Positions 1 through 15,399 of a stretch of 64,000 nucleotides of DNA are shown here, piece after piece. Both the position numbers and the translations under genes were made by a program. The DNA is from Aristolochia californica (Eukaryota > Streptophyta > Magnoliopsida > Piperales > Aristolochiaceae): contig JARWKL010000002.1 in the NCBI GenBank assembly GCA_029961685.1, positions 25,326,908 through 25,390,907 of the forward strand, written 5' to 3'. The notes below the pieces were generated by a model. It was not told where the DNA came from and did no database searches. It saw only the letters and a list, made by a program, of their open reading frames with translations. Within the stretch, counting starts at the first letter, position 1. Every line of letters begins with the position of its first letter.

Positions 1-3000
1 GATGAGGATGCAAGTGACCTAAGTAGAAAAAATCAAATTCTCAAGTGGCCAATATTTACGAGAGCTAAACAACCCACTTTTTGCCTATCCTTCAAAATCA
101 CATATACTTTTTGGAATCTTCTCTCTCAGCATTAGTGCATTTCCATTTTGGATGTTAAATTTTTTTTTCATATCCAATCATAAGTTTTCTCTCCCATTTT
201 TCTCGTAAAAAAAAAAGATATAAGGCAAATAGATGGTTAGAAAATCAAAATTTTAGAGTTCATGTATGCAAAAAATTTTGAAAACTATAATAAATATAAG
301 TAAAGAAAATTATTTCACGCACTAAAAATGATCTCCAAGGTTTTGTTATCCAAGTTTGGGAAATTCCACTAGTACAACCCCTAATAATAGCTTGGTGGAA
401 TTTTATAGGAAAGGGACTTCTAACTGATCCTAACATGCTTTAAACGTGGTGGATATGCATGCCAGAAACTTGTTGAGGTTGCAAGTGACCTAATGATCCA
501 AGAATTTCAAGGAGTAGAAAAAATCAAATTCTCAAGTGGTTGGATATTTTACAAGAGCCAAACAACCCACCTTTTGCCTATGCTTAAAAATCACAAATAC
601 TTTTTGGAATTATCTCTCTCAGCATTTGTGCATTTCCATTTGGGATGTTAAAATTTTTTTTCAAATCCAAACTTGAGTTTTCACTCTCCCATTTTTCTCG
701 TAAGCAAAAACGATATAAGGCAAATAGATCGCAACAAAATGAAAATTTTAGAGTTCATGTATGCAAATAAATTTGAAAACTATAATAAATGTAAGTGAAG
801 AAAATTATTTCACACACTAAAAATGAACTCCAACGATTTGTTATCCATGTTTCGGAAATTCCACTAGTACAACCTCTTGTAATAGCTTGGTGGAATTTTA
901 AAGGAAAGGGACTTTTAACTGATCCTAACATGCTTTAAATGTGGTGGATATGCATGCCAGAAACATCTTGAGGATGCAAGTGACCTAATGATCCAAAAAT
1001 TTCAAGGAGTAGAAAAAATCAAATTCTCAAGTGGTTGGATATTTTACCAGAGCCAAACAACCCACTTTTTGCCTATCCTTAAAAATCACAGATACTTTTT
1101 GGAATTATCTCTCTCAACATTTGTCCATTTCCATTTTGGTTGTTCAAATTCTTTTTCAGATCCAAACTTGAGTTTTGTCCCTCCCATTTTTCTCGTAAAC
1201 AAAAAAGATGTAAGGCTTGTAGATCACAACAAAATGAAAATTTTACAATTCATGTATGCAAAAAAATTTGAAAACTAAAATAAATGTAAGTCAAGAAAAT
1301 TATTTCACGCACTAAAAAAGAACTCCAAGGTTTTTTTATCCATGTTTGTGAAATTCCACTAGTACCACCCCTAATAATAGCTTGGTGGAATTTATAAGGA
1401 AAGAGACTTTTGACTAATCCTAACCTGCTTAAAATGTGGTGGATATGCATGCCAGAAAAATGTCGAGGATGCAAGTGACCTAATGATCCAAAAATTACAA
1501 GGAATAGAAAAAATAAAATTCTCAAGTGGTTGGATATTTTACCTGAGCCAAACAACCCACTTTTTGCCTATCCTTAAAACTCACAGATACTTTTTGGAAT
1601 TATCTCCCTCAACTTTTGTGCATTTCCATTTAGGATGTTCAAATTTTTTTTCAGATCCAAACTTGAGTTTTCTCTCCCCCATTTTTCACTTAAGCGAAAA
1701 AGAAATTAGGAAAATAGATCGCAACAAAATGAAAATTTTAGAGTTCATGTATGCAAAAAAATTTGTAAACTATAATAAATGAAAGTGAAGAAAATTATTT
1801 CATGCACTAGAAATGAACTCCAAGGTTTTGATATCCCTGTTTGGGAAATTCCACTAGCACAACCCCTAATATTAGCTTCGTGGAATTTTACAGGAAAAGG
1901 ACTTCTATTCCTAAGATGCTTTAAATGTGGTGGATATACATGCCAGAAACATCTTGAGGTTGCAAGTGACCTAATGATCCAAAAATTACAAGGAATAGAA
2001 AAAATCAAATTCTCAAGTGGTTGGATATTTTATCAGAGCCAAACAACCCACTTTTTTCCTATCCTTAAAAATCACAGATACATTATGGAATTATCTCTCT
2101 CAGCATTTGTGCATTTCCATTTTGGATGTTGAAATTTTTTTTTCAGATCCAAACTAGAGTTTTCACTCTCCCTTTTTTTCTCGAAAACAAAAAAGATATA
2201 TGGCAAATAGATAGCAACAAAATGAACATTTTAGAGTTCATGTATGAAAACAATTTTGAAAACTACAATAAATGTAAGTGAAGAAAATTATTTCACGCAG
2301 TAAAAATGAAAGGTTTTGTTATCCATGTTTGGGAAATTCCAATAGTACCACCCCTAATAATAGCTTGGTGGAATTTTATAGGAAAGGGACTTCTCACTGA
2401 TCCTAACATGCTTTAAATGTTGTGGATATGCACACCAGAAATATGTTGAGGATGCAAGTGACCTAATGATCCAAAAAATTCAAGGAGTAGAAAAAATCAA
2501 ATTCTCAAGTGGTTGGATATTTACCAGAGTCAAACAACCCACTTTTTGCCTATCCTTAAAAATCACAGAAACATTTTGGAATTATCTCTCGTAGCATTTG
2601 TGCATTTCGTTTTTGGTTGTTCAAATTTTTTTTCAGTTCCAAACTTCAGTTTTCACTCTCCCATTTTTCTCGTAAACAAAAAAGAGATAAGGCAAATAAA
2701 TCACAACAAAATGAAAATTTTAGAGTTCATATATGCAAAAAAATTTGAAAAGTATAATAAATGTAAGTGACGAAAATTATTTCACGCGCTAAAAATGAAC
2801 TCCATGGTTTTGTTATCCATGTTTGGGAAATTCCACTAGTACAACCCCTAATAATAGCTTGGTGGAATTTTATAGGAAAAAAGGACTTCTAATTGATCCT
2901 AACATGCTTTAAATGTGGTATATACATGCCAGAAACATCTTGAGGTTGCAAGTGACCTAATGAACCAAAATTTACAAGGAATAGAAAAAATCAAATTCTA

Positions 3001-4185
3001 AGGTGGTTAGATATTTTACTAGAGCCAAACAACCCACTTTTTGCCTATCCTTATAAATCGCAGATACTTTTTTGAATTATCTCTCTCAGTATTTGTGCAT
3101 TTCCATTTTCAATGTTCAAATTTTTTTTCAAATCCAAAACTTCTGTTTTCACTCTCCCATTTTTCTCGTAAACAAAAAAGATATAAGGCAAATCGATCAC
3201 AACAAAATGAAAATTTTAGAGTTCATGTATGCAAAAAAATTTGAAAACTATAATAAATATCTGTGAAGAAAATTATTTCACTCACTAAAAATGAACTCCA
3301 AAGTTTGTTATCCATGTTTTGGAATTTCCACTAGTACAACCCCTAATAATAGCTTGGTGGAATTTTATAGGAAAGAGACTTCTAACTGATCCTAACATGC
3401 TTTAAATGTGGTGGATATGCATGCCCGAAACATGTTGATGATTCAAGTGACCTAATGATCCAAAAATTTCAACGAGTAGATAAAATTAAATTCTCAAGTA
3501 ACATGTTGTTGTATATTTACCAGATCCAACCAACCCACTTTTTGCCAATCCCTTTAAATCACATATACATTTTGGAATTATCTCTCTTTCCATTTCTGCA
3601 TTTTCATTTTGGATGTTCAAATTTTTTTTCAAATCTAAACTGTAGTTTTCACTCTCCCATTTCTCTCGTAAACAAATAAGATATAAGCCAAATAGATCGA
3701 AACAAAAAGAAAATTTCAGAGTTCATATATGCAAAAAAGATTGAAAACTATAATAAATGTAAGTAAAGAAAATTATTTCACGCACTAAAAAAGAACTCCA
3801 AGGTTTTGTTATCCATGTTTGGGAAATTCCACTAGTACAACCCCTAATAATAGCTTGGTCGAATTTCATAGGAAAGGGACTTGTAACTGATCCTAACATG
3901 CTTTAAATGTGGTGGATATGCATGACAAAAACATGTTGAGGAAGCAAGTGACCTAATGATCCAAAAATTTCAAGGAGTAGAAAAAATCAAATTCTTAAGT
4001 GGTTGGATATTTCACCAGAGCCAAACAACCCACTTTTTGCCTATCCTTAAAAATCACAGATACTTTTTGGAACTATCTCTCTCAGAATTTGTGCATTTCA
4101 GTTTTGGATGTTCAAATTTGTTTTCAAATACAAACTGGAGTTTACACACTCCCATTTTTCTCGTAAACAAAAAAGATATAAGGCA
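1..4185. repeat. Long-monomer satellite subfamily (about 490-500 bp)
   Basis: The first roughly eight monomers carry about 34 bp that later monomers lack, in two places. One is about 9 bp in the 'aaatagatcgcaacaaaatg' region. The other is about 25 bp ('ctataataaatgtaagtg' and flanks) between two GAAAA direct repeats. Other diagnostic differences are 'aagtgacc' instead of 'aagtggacc' and 'aataatagcttgg' instead of 'aataataagcttgg'. These monomers are also visibly more diverged from one another than those further right. The block starts before the window. Confidence 0.9.
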
Positions 4186-6206
4186 TAACAAAATGAAAAT
4201 TTTAGAGTTCATGTCTGCAAAAAAAATTTCAAAATTATTTCATGCACTAAAAATGAACTCCAAGGTTTCGTTATCCGTGTTTTCGAAATTCCACTAGTAC
4301 AACCCCTAATAATAAGCTTGGTGGAATTTTATAGGAAAGGGACTTCTAACTGATCCTAACATGCTTTAAGAGTGGTGGATATGCATAACAGAGACATGTT
4401 GAGGATGCAAGTGGACCTAATGATCCATAAATTTCAAGGAGTAGAAAAAATCAAATTCTCAAGTGGTTGGATATTTACCAGAGCCAAACTACCCACTTTT
4501 TGCCTATCCTTAAAAATCACACATGCTTTTTGGAACTATCTCTCTCAGCATTTGTGCATTTCCATTTTGGATGTTCAAATTTGTTTTCAGATCCAAACTG
4601 GAGTTTACACTCTCCCATTTTTCTCGTAAACAAAAAAGATATAAGGCATAAAAAAATGAAAATTTTAGAGTTCAAGTATGCAAAAAAAATTTGAAAATTA
4701 TTTCATGCACTAAGAATGAACTCCAAGGTTTTGTTATCCATGTTTGGGAAATTCCACTAGTACAACGCCTAATAATAAGTTTGGTGGAATATTATAGGAA
4801 AGGGACTTCTAACTGATCCTAACATGCTTTAAGTGTGGTAGATATTCATGCCAAAAACATGTTGAGGATGCAAGTGGACCTAATGATCCAAAAATTTCAA
4901 GGAGTAGAAAAAATCAAATTCTCAAGTGGTTGGATAATTTACTAGAGCCAAACAACCCACTTTTTGCCTATCCTTAAAAATTACAGATACTTTTTGGGAC
5001 TATCTCGCTCAGCATTTGTGCATTTCCATTTTGGATGTTCAAATTTGTTTTTCGATCCAAACTTGAGTTTTCACTCTCCCATTTTTCTCGTAAACAAAAA
5101 AGATATAAAGCATAACAAAATGAAAATTTTAGAGTTCATGTATGCCAAAAAAATTTCAAAATTATTTCACGCACTAAAAATGAACTCCTACGTTTCGTCA
5201 TCCGTGTTTTGGAAATTCCACTAGTACAACCCCTAATTATAAGCTTGGTGGAATATTATAGGAAAGGGACTTCTAACTGATCCTAACATGCTTTAAGTGT
5301 AGTAGATATTCATGCCAAAAACATGTTGAGGATGTAAGTGGACCTAATGATCCAAAAATTTCGAGTAGAAAAAATCAAATTCTCAAGTGGTTGGATAATT
5401 TACCAGAGCCAAACAACCCACTTTTTGCCTATCCTTAAAAATAACAGATACTTTTTGGAACTATCTCGCTTAGCATTTGTGCATTTCCATTTTGGATGTT
5501 CAAATTTGTTTTTCAATCCAAACTTGAGTTTTCACTCTCCCATTTTTCTCGTAAACAAAAAAGATAAAAGGCATTACAAAATGAAAATTTTAGAGTTCAT
5601 GTATGCCAAAAAAATTTCAAAATTATTTCATGCACTAAAAATGAACTCCTAGGTTTCGTTATCCGTGTTTTGGAAATTCCACTAGTACAACCCCTAATTA
5701 TAAGCTTGGTGGAATTTTATAGGAAAGGGACTTGTAACTGATCCTAACATGCTTTAAGTGTGGTGGATATGCATGCCAGAAACATGTTGAGGATGCAAGT
5801 GGACCTAATGATCCAAAAATTTCAAGGAGTAGAAAAAATCAAATTCTCAAGTGGTTGGATATTTACCAGAGCCAAACAACCCACTTTTTGCCAATCCTTA
5901 AAAATCAGAGACAATTTTTGGAACTATCTCACTCAGCATTTGTGCATTTTCATTTTGGATGTTCAAATTTGTTTTCCGATCCAAACTGCAGGTTTCACTC
6001 TCCCATTTTTCTCATAAACAAAAAAGATTTAAGGCACAACAAAATGAAAATTTTAGAGTTCATGTAGGCAAAAACAATTTGAAAATAATTTCACGCACTA
6101 AAAATGAACTCCAAGGTTTTGTTATCCAAGTTTGGGAAATTCCACTTGTACAACCCCTAATAATAAGCTTGGTGGAATTTTATAGGAAAGGGACTTTTAA
6201 TTGATC

Positions 6207-6640
6207 CTAACATGCTTTAAATGTGGTGGATATGCATGCCAGAAACATGTTGAGGATGCTAGTGGACCTAGTGATCCAAAAATTTCAAGGAGTAGAAAAA
6301 ATCAAATTCTCAACTGGTTGGATATTTACCGGAGCCAAACTACCCATTTTTTGCCTATCCTTAAAAATCACAGATACTTTATGGAACTATCTCTCTCACC
6401 ATTTGTGCATTTCCATTTTGGATGTTCAAATTTGTTTTCAGATCCAAACTTGGGTTTACACTCTCCCATTTTTCTCGTAAACAAAAAAGATATGTATGCA
6501 AAAAAAATTTGTAAATTATTTCACGCACTAAAAATGAACTCCAATGTTTTGTTATTAGTGTTTGGGAAATTCCACTAGTACATCCATTCATAATAAGCTT
6601 GGTGGAATTTTAAAAGAACGGGACTTCTAACTGATCCTAA
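6207..6640. repeat. Deletion-variant satellite monomer (about 434 bp)
   Basis: Near 6,491 this monomer lacks about 33 bp between the 'aaaaaagata' motif and 'tgtatgcaaaa', so the distance to the next anchor falls to about 434 bp. I saw no other copy of this exact deletion. Confidence 0.8.
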
Positions 6641-9600
6641 CATGCTTTAAGTGTGGTGGATAAGCATGCCAGAAACATGTTGAGGACGCAAGTGGACCTA
6701 ATGATCAAAAAATTTCAAGGAGTAGAAAAAATCAAATTCTCAAGTGGCTGGATATTTACCAGAGCCAAACAACCCACTTTATGCGTATCCTTAAAAATCA
6801 CAGATACCATTTGGAATTATCGCTCTCAGCATTTGTGGATTTCCATTTTGGATGTTCAAATTTGTTTTCAGATTCAAACTTGAGTTTTCACTCTCCATTT
6901 TTCTCGTAAATAAAAAAGATATAAGGCATAACAAAATGAAAATTTTAGAGTTCTTGTATGCCAAAGAAAATTGAAAATTATTTCACGCACTAAAAATGAA
7001 CTCCAAGGTTTTGTTATCCATGTTTGGGAAATTCTAGTAGTACATCCCCTAATAGTAAGCCTTGTGGAATTTTATAGGAAAAGGACTTCTAACTGATCCT
7101 AACATGCTTTAAGTGTGTTGGATATGCATGCCAAAAACATGTTGAGATTGGGAGTGGACCTAATGATCCAAAAATTTCAAGGAGTAGAAAAAATCAAATT
7201 CTCATGTGGTTGGATATTTACCGGAGCCAAACAACCCACTTTTTGCCTATCCTTAAAAATCAGAGATGCTTTTTGGACCTATCTCACTCAGCATTTGTGG
7301 ATTTCCATTTTGGATGGTCAAATTTGTTTTCCGATCCAAACATGATTTTTCACTCTCCCATTTTTCTCGTAAACAAAAAAGATTTAAGGCATAACAAAAT
7401 GAAAAATTTAGAGTTCATGTATGCAAAAAAAAATTTAAAATTATTTCACGCACCAATAATGAACTCCAATGTTTTGTTATCCATGTTTGGGAAATTCCAC
7501 TATTACAACCCCTAATAATAAGCATGGTGGAATTTTATAGGAAAGGGACTTCTAACTGATCCTAACATGCTTTAAGTGTGGTGGATATGCATGCCAGAAG
7601 CATGTTGAGGATGCAAGTGGACCTAATGATCCAAATATTTCATGAAGTACAAAAAATCAAATTCTAAAGTTGTTGGCTATTTACCAGAGCCAAACAACCC
7701 ACTTTTTTCCAATTCTTAAAAATCACAGATACTTTTTGGAAATATCTCGCTCATCATTTGTGCATTTCCATTTTGGATGTTCAAATTTGTTTTTCAGATC
7801 CAAACTTGAGTTTTCACTCTCCCATTTTTCTCATAAACAAAAAAGATATAAGGCATAACAAAATAAAAATTTTAGAGTTCATGTATGCAAAAAAAATTTG
7901 AAAATTATTTCACGCACTAAAAACAAACTCCAAGGTTTTGTTGTCCATGTTTGGGAAATTCCACTAGTACAACCCCTAATAATAAGCTTGGTGGAATTTT
8001 ATAGGAAAGGGACTTCTAACTGATCCTAACATGCTTTAAGTGTGGTGGATATGCATGCCAGAAACAAGTTGAGGATGCAAGTAGACCTAATCATCCAAAA
8101 ATTTCCAGGAGTAGAAAAAATGTAATTCACAAGTGGTTGGATATTTACTAGAGCCAAACAACTCACTTTTTGCCTATCCTTAAAATTCACAGATACTTTT
8201 TGGAGCTATCTCTCTCAGCATTTGTGCATTTCCATTCTGGTTGTTAAGATTTTTTTTCAGATCCAAACTTGAGTTTTCACTCTCCCATTTTTGTTGTAAA
8301 CCAAAAAGATATAAGGGATAACAAAATGAAAATTTTAGAGTTCATGTATGCAAAAAAACTTTGAAAATTATTTCACGCACCAAAAAGCAACTCCAACGTT
8401 TTGTTATCCATGTTTGGGAAATTCCACTAGTACAACCCCTAATAATAAGCTTGGTGGAATTTTATAGGAAAGGGACTTCTAACTGATCCTAACATGCTTT
8501 AAGTGTGGTGGATATGCATGCCAGAAACATGTTGAGGATCCAAGTGGACCTAATGATCCAAAAATTTCAAGGAGTAGAAAAAATCAAATTCTCAAGTGGT
8601 TGGATATTTACAGGAGCCAAACAACCCACTTTTTGCATATTCTTAAAAATCACAGATACTTTTTGGAAATATCTCTCTCAGCATTTGTGCATTTCCATTT
8701 TCCATGTTTAAATTTTTTTAAGATCCAAACTTGAGTTTTCACTCTCCCATTTTTCTCGTAAACAAAAAAGATATAAGGCATAACAAAATGAAAATTTTAG
8801 AGTTCATGTATGCAAAAAAAAATTGAAAATTATTTCACGCACTAAAAATGAACTCCAAGGTTTTGTTTTCCATATTTGGGAAATTCAACTAGTACAACCC
8901 CTAATAATAAGCCTTGTGGAATTTTATAGGAAAGGGACTTCTAACTGATCCTAACATGCTTTAAGTGTGGTGGATATGCATGCTAGAAACATGTTGAGGA
9001 TGCAAGGGGACCTAATGATCCAAAAATTTCAAGGTGTAGAAAAAATGTAATTCTCAAGTGGTTGGATATTTACCAGAGCCAAACAACCCACTTTTTGCCT
9101 ATCCTTAAAAATCACAGATACTTTTTGGAACTATCTCTCTCAGTATTTGTGAATTTCCATTTTGGATGTTCAAATTTGTTTTCAGATCCAAACTGGAGTT
9201 TACACTCCCCATTTTTTCACTCAAACAAAAAAGATATAAGGCATAACAAAATGAATATTTTAGAGTTCATGTATGCAAAAAGAATTTGAAAATTATTTCA
9301 CGCACTTAAAAAGAACTCCAAGGCTTTGTTATCCATGTTTTTGAAATTCCACTAGTACAACCCCGACTAATAAGCTTGGTGTAATTTTATAGGAATGGGA
9401 CTTCTAACTGATCCTAACATGCTTTACGTGTGGTGGATATGCATGCCAGAAACATGTTGAGGAAGCAAGTGGACCTAATGATCCAAAAATTTAAAGGAGT
9501 AGAAAAAATCAAATTCCCAACTGGTTGGAAATTTACCAGAGCCAAACAACCCACTTTTTGCCTATCCTTAAAAATCACAGATACTTTTTGGTACTATCTC

Positions 9601-12600
9601 TCTCAGCATTTGTGCACTTCCATTTTGGATGTTCAAATTTTTTTTCTTATCCAAACTTGAGTTTTCATTCTCCCATTTTTCAATTTAAACAAAACCCATA
9701 TAAGGCATATAACAAAATGAAAATTTTAGAGTTCATGTATGCAAAAAAAATCAAAAATTATTTCACGTTCTATAAAAGAACTCCGAGGTTTTGTTATCCA
9801 AGTTTGGGAAATTCCACTAGTACAACCCCAAATAATAAGGTTGGCGGAATTTTATAGCAAAGGGACTTTTAACTGATCCTAACATGCTTTAAGTGCGGTG
9901 GATATGCATGCCAGAAACATGTTGAGGATGCAAGTGGACCTAATGATCGAAAAATTTCAAGGAGTAGAAAAAATCAAATTCTCAACTCGTTGGATATTTA
10001 CCAGAGCAGAGCAACCCACTTTTTGCCTATCATTAAAAATCACAGATACTTTTTGGAACTATCTCTCTCAGCATTTGTGCATTTCCATTTTTTATGTTCA
10101 AATTTAATTTCAGATCCAAATTTGAGTTTTCACTCTCCCATTTTTCTCGTAAACAAAAAAGAAATAAGGCATAACAAAATGAAAATTTTAGAGTCCATGT
10201 ACACAAAAAAAATTTGAAAATTATTTCACCCACTAAAAATGAACTCCAAGGTTTTGTTATCCATGTTTGGGAAATTACAATAGTACAACCCCTAATAATA
10301 AGCTTGGTGGAATTTTATTGGAAAGGGACTTCTAACTGATCCTTACATGCTTTAAGTGTGGTGGATATGCAAGCCAGAATCATGTTGAGGATTCAAGAGG
10401 ACCTAATGATCCAAAAATTTAAAGGAGTAGAAAAAAATCAAATATTCAAGTGATTGGATATTAACCAGAGTCAAACAACCCACTTTTTGCCTATCCTTAA
10501 AAATCACAGATACTTTTTGGAACTATCTCTCTCAGGATTTGTGCATATCCATTTTGGATTTTAAAATTTGTTTTCGGATCAAAACTTGAGTTTTCACTCT
10601 CCCATTTTTCTCGTAAACAAAAAAGATATAAGGCACAAAAAAATGAAAATTTTAGAGTTCATGAATGCAAAAAAAAATATGAAAATTATTTCACGCACTA
10701 AAAATGAACTCCAAGTTTTTGTTATCCATGTTTGGGAAATTTCACTAGTACAACCCCTAATAATAGCTTGGTGAAATTTTATATGAAAGGGACTTCTAAC
10801 TGATCCTAACATGCTTTAAGTGTGGTGGATATGCATGCCAGAAACATGTTGAGGATGCAAGTGGACCTAAAGAACCAAAAATTTCAAGGAGTAGAAAAAA
10901 TCAAATTCTCAATTGATTCGATATTTACCAGAGCCAAACAACCCAATTTTTGCCTATCCTTAAAAATCACAGATAAGTTTTGGAACTATCTCTCTCAGCA
11001 TTTTGTATTTCCATTTTGGATTTTTAAATTTTTTTTCCGATCCAAACTTGAGTTTTCACTCTCCCATTTTTCTCGTAAAAAAAAGATATAAGTCATAACA
11101 AAATGAAAATTTCAGAGATCATGTATGCAAAAAGAATTTGAAAATTATTTCACGCACAAAAAATGAACTCCAAGGTTTTGTTATCCATGTTAGGGAAATT
11201 CCACTAGTACAACCTCTAATAATAAGCTTGGTGGAATTTTATAGGAATGGGACTTCTAACTGATCCTAACATGCTTTAAGTGTGGTGGATATGCATGTCA
11301 GAAACATGTTGAGGAACCAAGTGGACCTAATGATCCAAAAATTTCAAGGAGTAGAAAAAAACACATTCTCAAGTGGTTGGATATTTACCAAAACCAAACA
11401 ACCCACTTTTTGGCTATCATTAAATATCATAGATACTTTTTGGAACTATCGCTCTCAGCTTTTTTGTGCATTTCCATTTTTTATGTTCAAATTTGTTTTT
11501 AGATCCAAACTTGAGTTTTCACTCTCCCATTTTTCTCGTCAAGAAAAAAAATATAAGGCATAACAAAATGAAAATTTTAGAGTTCATGTATGCAAAAAGA
11601 ATTTGAAAATAATTTCACGCACTAAAAATGAACTCCAAGGTTTTTTTTCCATGTTTGAGAAATTCCACTAGTACAACCCCTAATAATAAGCTTGATGGAA
11701 TTTTATAGGAAAGGGACTTCTAACTGATCCTAACATGCTTTAAGTATGGTGGATATGCATGCCAGAAACATGTTGAGGATGCAAGTGGACCTATTGATCC
11801 AAAAATTTCAAGGAGTAGAAAAAATCAAATTTTCAAGTGGTTGGATATTTACAAGAGTCAAACAACCCACTTTTTGCCTATCCTTAAAAATCACAGATAC
11901 TTTTTCGAACTATCTCTCTCAGCATTTATGCATTTCCATTTTGGATGTTCAAATTTGTTTTCAGATCCAAAATTGAGTTTTCATGCTCCAATTTTTCTCG
12001 TAAACAAAAAACATATAAGGCATAACAAAATGAAAATTTTAGAGTTCATGGATGCTAAAAAAATTTGAAAATTATTTCACGCACTAAAAATGAACTTCAA
12101 GGTTTTGTTATCCATGTTTTGGAAATTGCACTAGAACAACCCCGAATAATAAGCTTGGTGGAATTTTTTAGGATTGGGACTTCTAACTGATCCAAACATG
12201 CTTCAAGTGTGGTGGATATGCATGCCAGAAACATGTTGAGGAACCAAGTGGACCTAATGATCAAAAAATTTCAAGGAGTAGAAAAAAACACATTCTCAAG
12301 TGGTTGGATATTTACCAAAACCAAACAACCCACTTTTTGGCTATCATTAAATATCACAGATACTTTTTGGAACTATCTCTCTCAGCTTTTGTGCATTTCC
12401 ATTTTGGATTTTCAAATTTTTTTTCGGATCCAAACTTTTGTTTTCAGTCTCCCATTTTTCTCGTAAACAAAAAAGATAAAGGGCATAACTAAATGAAAAT
12501 TTTAGAGTTCATGTATGCGAAAAAAATTTGAAAATTATTTCACGCACTAAAAATGAACTCCAAGGTTTTGTTATCCATGTTTGAGAAATTCCACTAGTAC

Positions 12601-15399
12601 AACCCCTAATAATAAGCTTGGTGGAATTTTATAGGAAAGGGACTTCTAACTGATCCTAACATGCTTTTAGTGTGGTGGATATGCATGCCAGAAACATGTT
12701 GAGGATGCAAGTGGACCTAATGATCCAAAAATTTCAAGGAGTAGAAAAAATAATATTCTCAAGTGGTTGGATATTTACCAGAGTCAAACAACCCACTTTT
12801 TTCCTATCCTTAAAAATCACAGATACTTTGAGGAACTATCTCTCTCAGCATTTGTGCTTTTCCATTTTGGATGTTCAAATTTGTTTTCATATCCAAACTT
12901 GAGTTTTCACTCTCCCATTTTCTCGTAAAAAAAAGATATAAGGCATAACAAAATGAAAATTTCGGAAATCAAGTATGCAAAAAGAATTTGAAAATTATTT
13001 CGCGCACAAAAAATGAACTCCAAGGTTTTGTTATCCATGTTGGGGAAATTCCAGTAGTACAACCCCTAATAATAATCTTGGTGGAATTTTATAGGAAAGG
13101 GACTTCTAACTGATCCTAACATGCTTCAAGTATGGTGGATATGCATGCCAGAAACACGTTGAGGATGCAAGTGGACCTAATGATCCAAAAATTTCAAGGA
13201 GTAGAAAAAATCAAATTCTCAAGTGGTTGGATATTTACAAGAGCCAAACAACCCACTTTTTGGCTATCCTTAAAAATCACAGATACGTTTTGGAACTATC
13301 TCTCTCTTGATTTGTGCATTTCCATTTTGGATGCTCAAATTTTTTTTCAGATCCAAAATTGAGTTTTCTCTCTCCCATTTTTCTCGCAAACAAAAAAGAT
13401 ATCAGGCATAACAAAATGAAAATTTTAGAGTTCATGTATGCAAAAAAAATTTGAAAATTATTTCACGCACTAAAAATGAACTCCAAGTTTTTGTCATCCA
13501 TGTTTGGGAAATTCCACTAGTACAACCCCTAATAATAAGCTTGGTGGAATTTTATAGGAAATGGACTTCTAACTGATCCTAACATGCTTCTAGTCTGGTG
13601 GATATGCATGCCAGAAACATGTTGAGGATGCAAGTAGACCTAATGATCCCAAAATTTCGAGTAGAAAAAATCAAATTCTCAAGTGGTTGGATATTTACCA
13701 AAGCCAAACAACCCACTTTTTGCCTATCCTTAAAAATCACAGATACGTTTTGGACCTATCTCTCTGTTGATTTTTGCATTTCCATATTGGATGTTCAAAT
13801 TTGTTTTCTGACCAAAAATTGAGTTTTCACTCTCCAATTTTTATCGTAATCAAAAAAGATATAAGGCATAACAAAATGAAAATTTTAGAGTTCATGCATG
13901 CCAAAAGAATTTGAAAGTTGTTTCACGCAGTCAAAATGAACTCCATGGTTTTGTTATCCATGTTTGGGAAATTCCAGTAGTACAACCCCTAATAATAAGC
14001 TTGGTGAAATTTTATAGGAAAGGGACTTCTAACTGATCTTAACATGCTTCAAGTGTGGTGGATATGCATGCCAGAAACATGTTGAGGATCCAGTGCACCT
14101 AAAGTTCCACAAATTTCAAGGAGTAGAAAAAATCAAATTCTCAAGTGGTTGGATATTTACCAGAGCAAAACAACCCACTTTTTGCCTATCCTTAAAAATC
14201 ACAGAAACTTTTTGGAACTATCTCTCTCAGCATTTGTGCATTTCCATTTTTGATGTTCAAATTTGTTTTCAGATCCAAACTTGAGTTTTCACTCTCCCAT
14301 TTTTCTCCCAACCAAAAAAGATATAAGGCATAACAAAATAAAAATTTAAGAGTTCAACTATGCATAAAAAATTTAAAAATTATTTCACGCACAAAAATCA
14401 AACTCCATGGTTTTGTTATCCATGTTTGGGAAGTTCCACTAGTACAACCGCTAATAATAAGCTTGGTGGAATTTTATAGGAAAGGGACTTCTAACTGATC
14501 CTAACATGCTTTAAGTGTGGTGGATATGCATGCCCGAAACATGTTGAGGATGCAACTGGACCTAATGATCCAAAAATTTCAAGGAAAAGAAAAAAACAAA
14601 TTGTCAAGCGGTTGGATATTTACCAGAGCCAAACAACCCACTTTTTGCCTATCTTTAAAAATCACTGATATGTTTTGGAACTATCTCTCTCTTGATTTCT
14701 GCATTTCCATTTTGGATGTTCAAATTTGTTTTCAGATCCAAAATTGAGCTTTCACTATTCCATTTTTCTCGTAAACAAAAAAGGTATCATGTATAGCAAA
14801 ATGAAAATTTTAGAGTTCATCTATGCAAAAAGAATTTGAAAATTATTTCACGCACTAATAATAAACTCCAAGGTTTTGTTATCCGTGTTTAGGATATTCC
14901 ACTAGTACAACCCCTAATAATAAGCTTGGTGGAATTTTATAGGACAGGGACTTCTACCTGATCCAAATATGATTTAAGTGTGGTGGATATGCATGCCAGA
15001 AACATGTTGAGGATGCAAGTGGACCTATTGATCCAAAAATTTCAAGGAGTTGAAAAAATCAAATTCTCAAGTGGTTGGATATTTACCAGACCCAAACAAC
15101 CCACTTTATGCCTATCCTTAAAAATCACAGATACTTTTTGCAACTATCTCTCTAAGCATTTGTGCATTTCCATTTTGGATGTTCAAATTTGTTTCCAGAT
15201 CCAAAATATAGTTTCCACTCTCTCATTTTTCTCGTAAACGTAAAACATATCAGACATAACATAATGAAAATTTTACAGTTCATGTTTGCAAAAAGAATTT
15301 GAAAATTATTTCATGCACTAAAAATGAACTCCATGGTTTTGTTATCCTTGTTTGGGAAATTCCACTAGTACAACCCCTAATAATGAGCTTGGTAAAATT

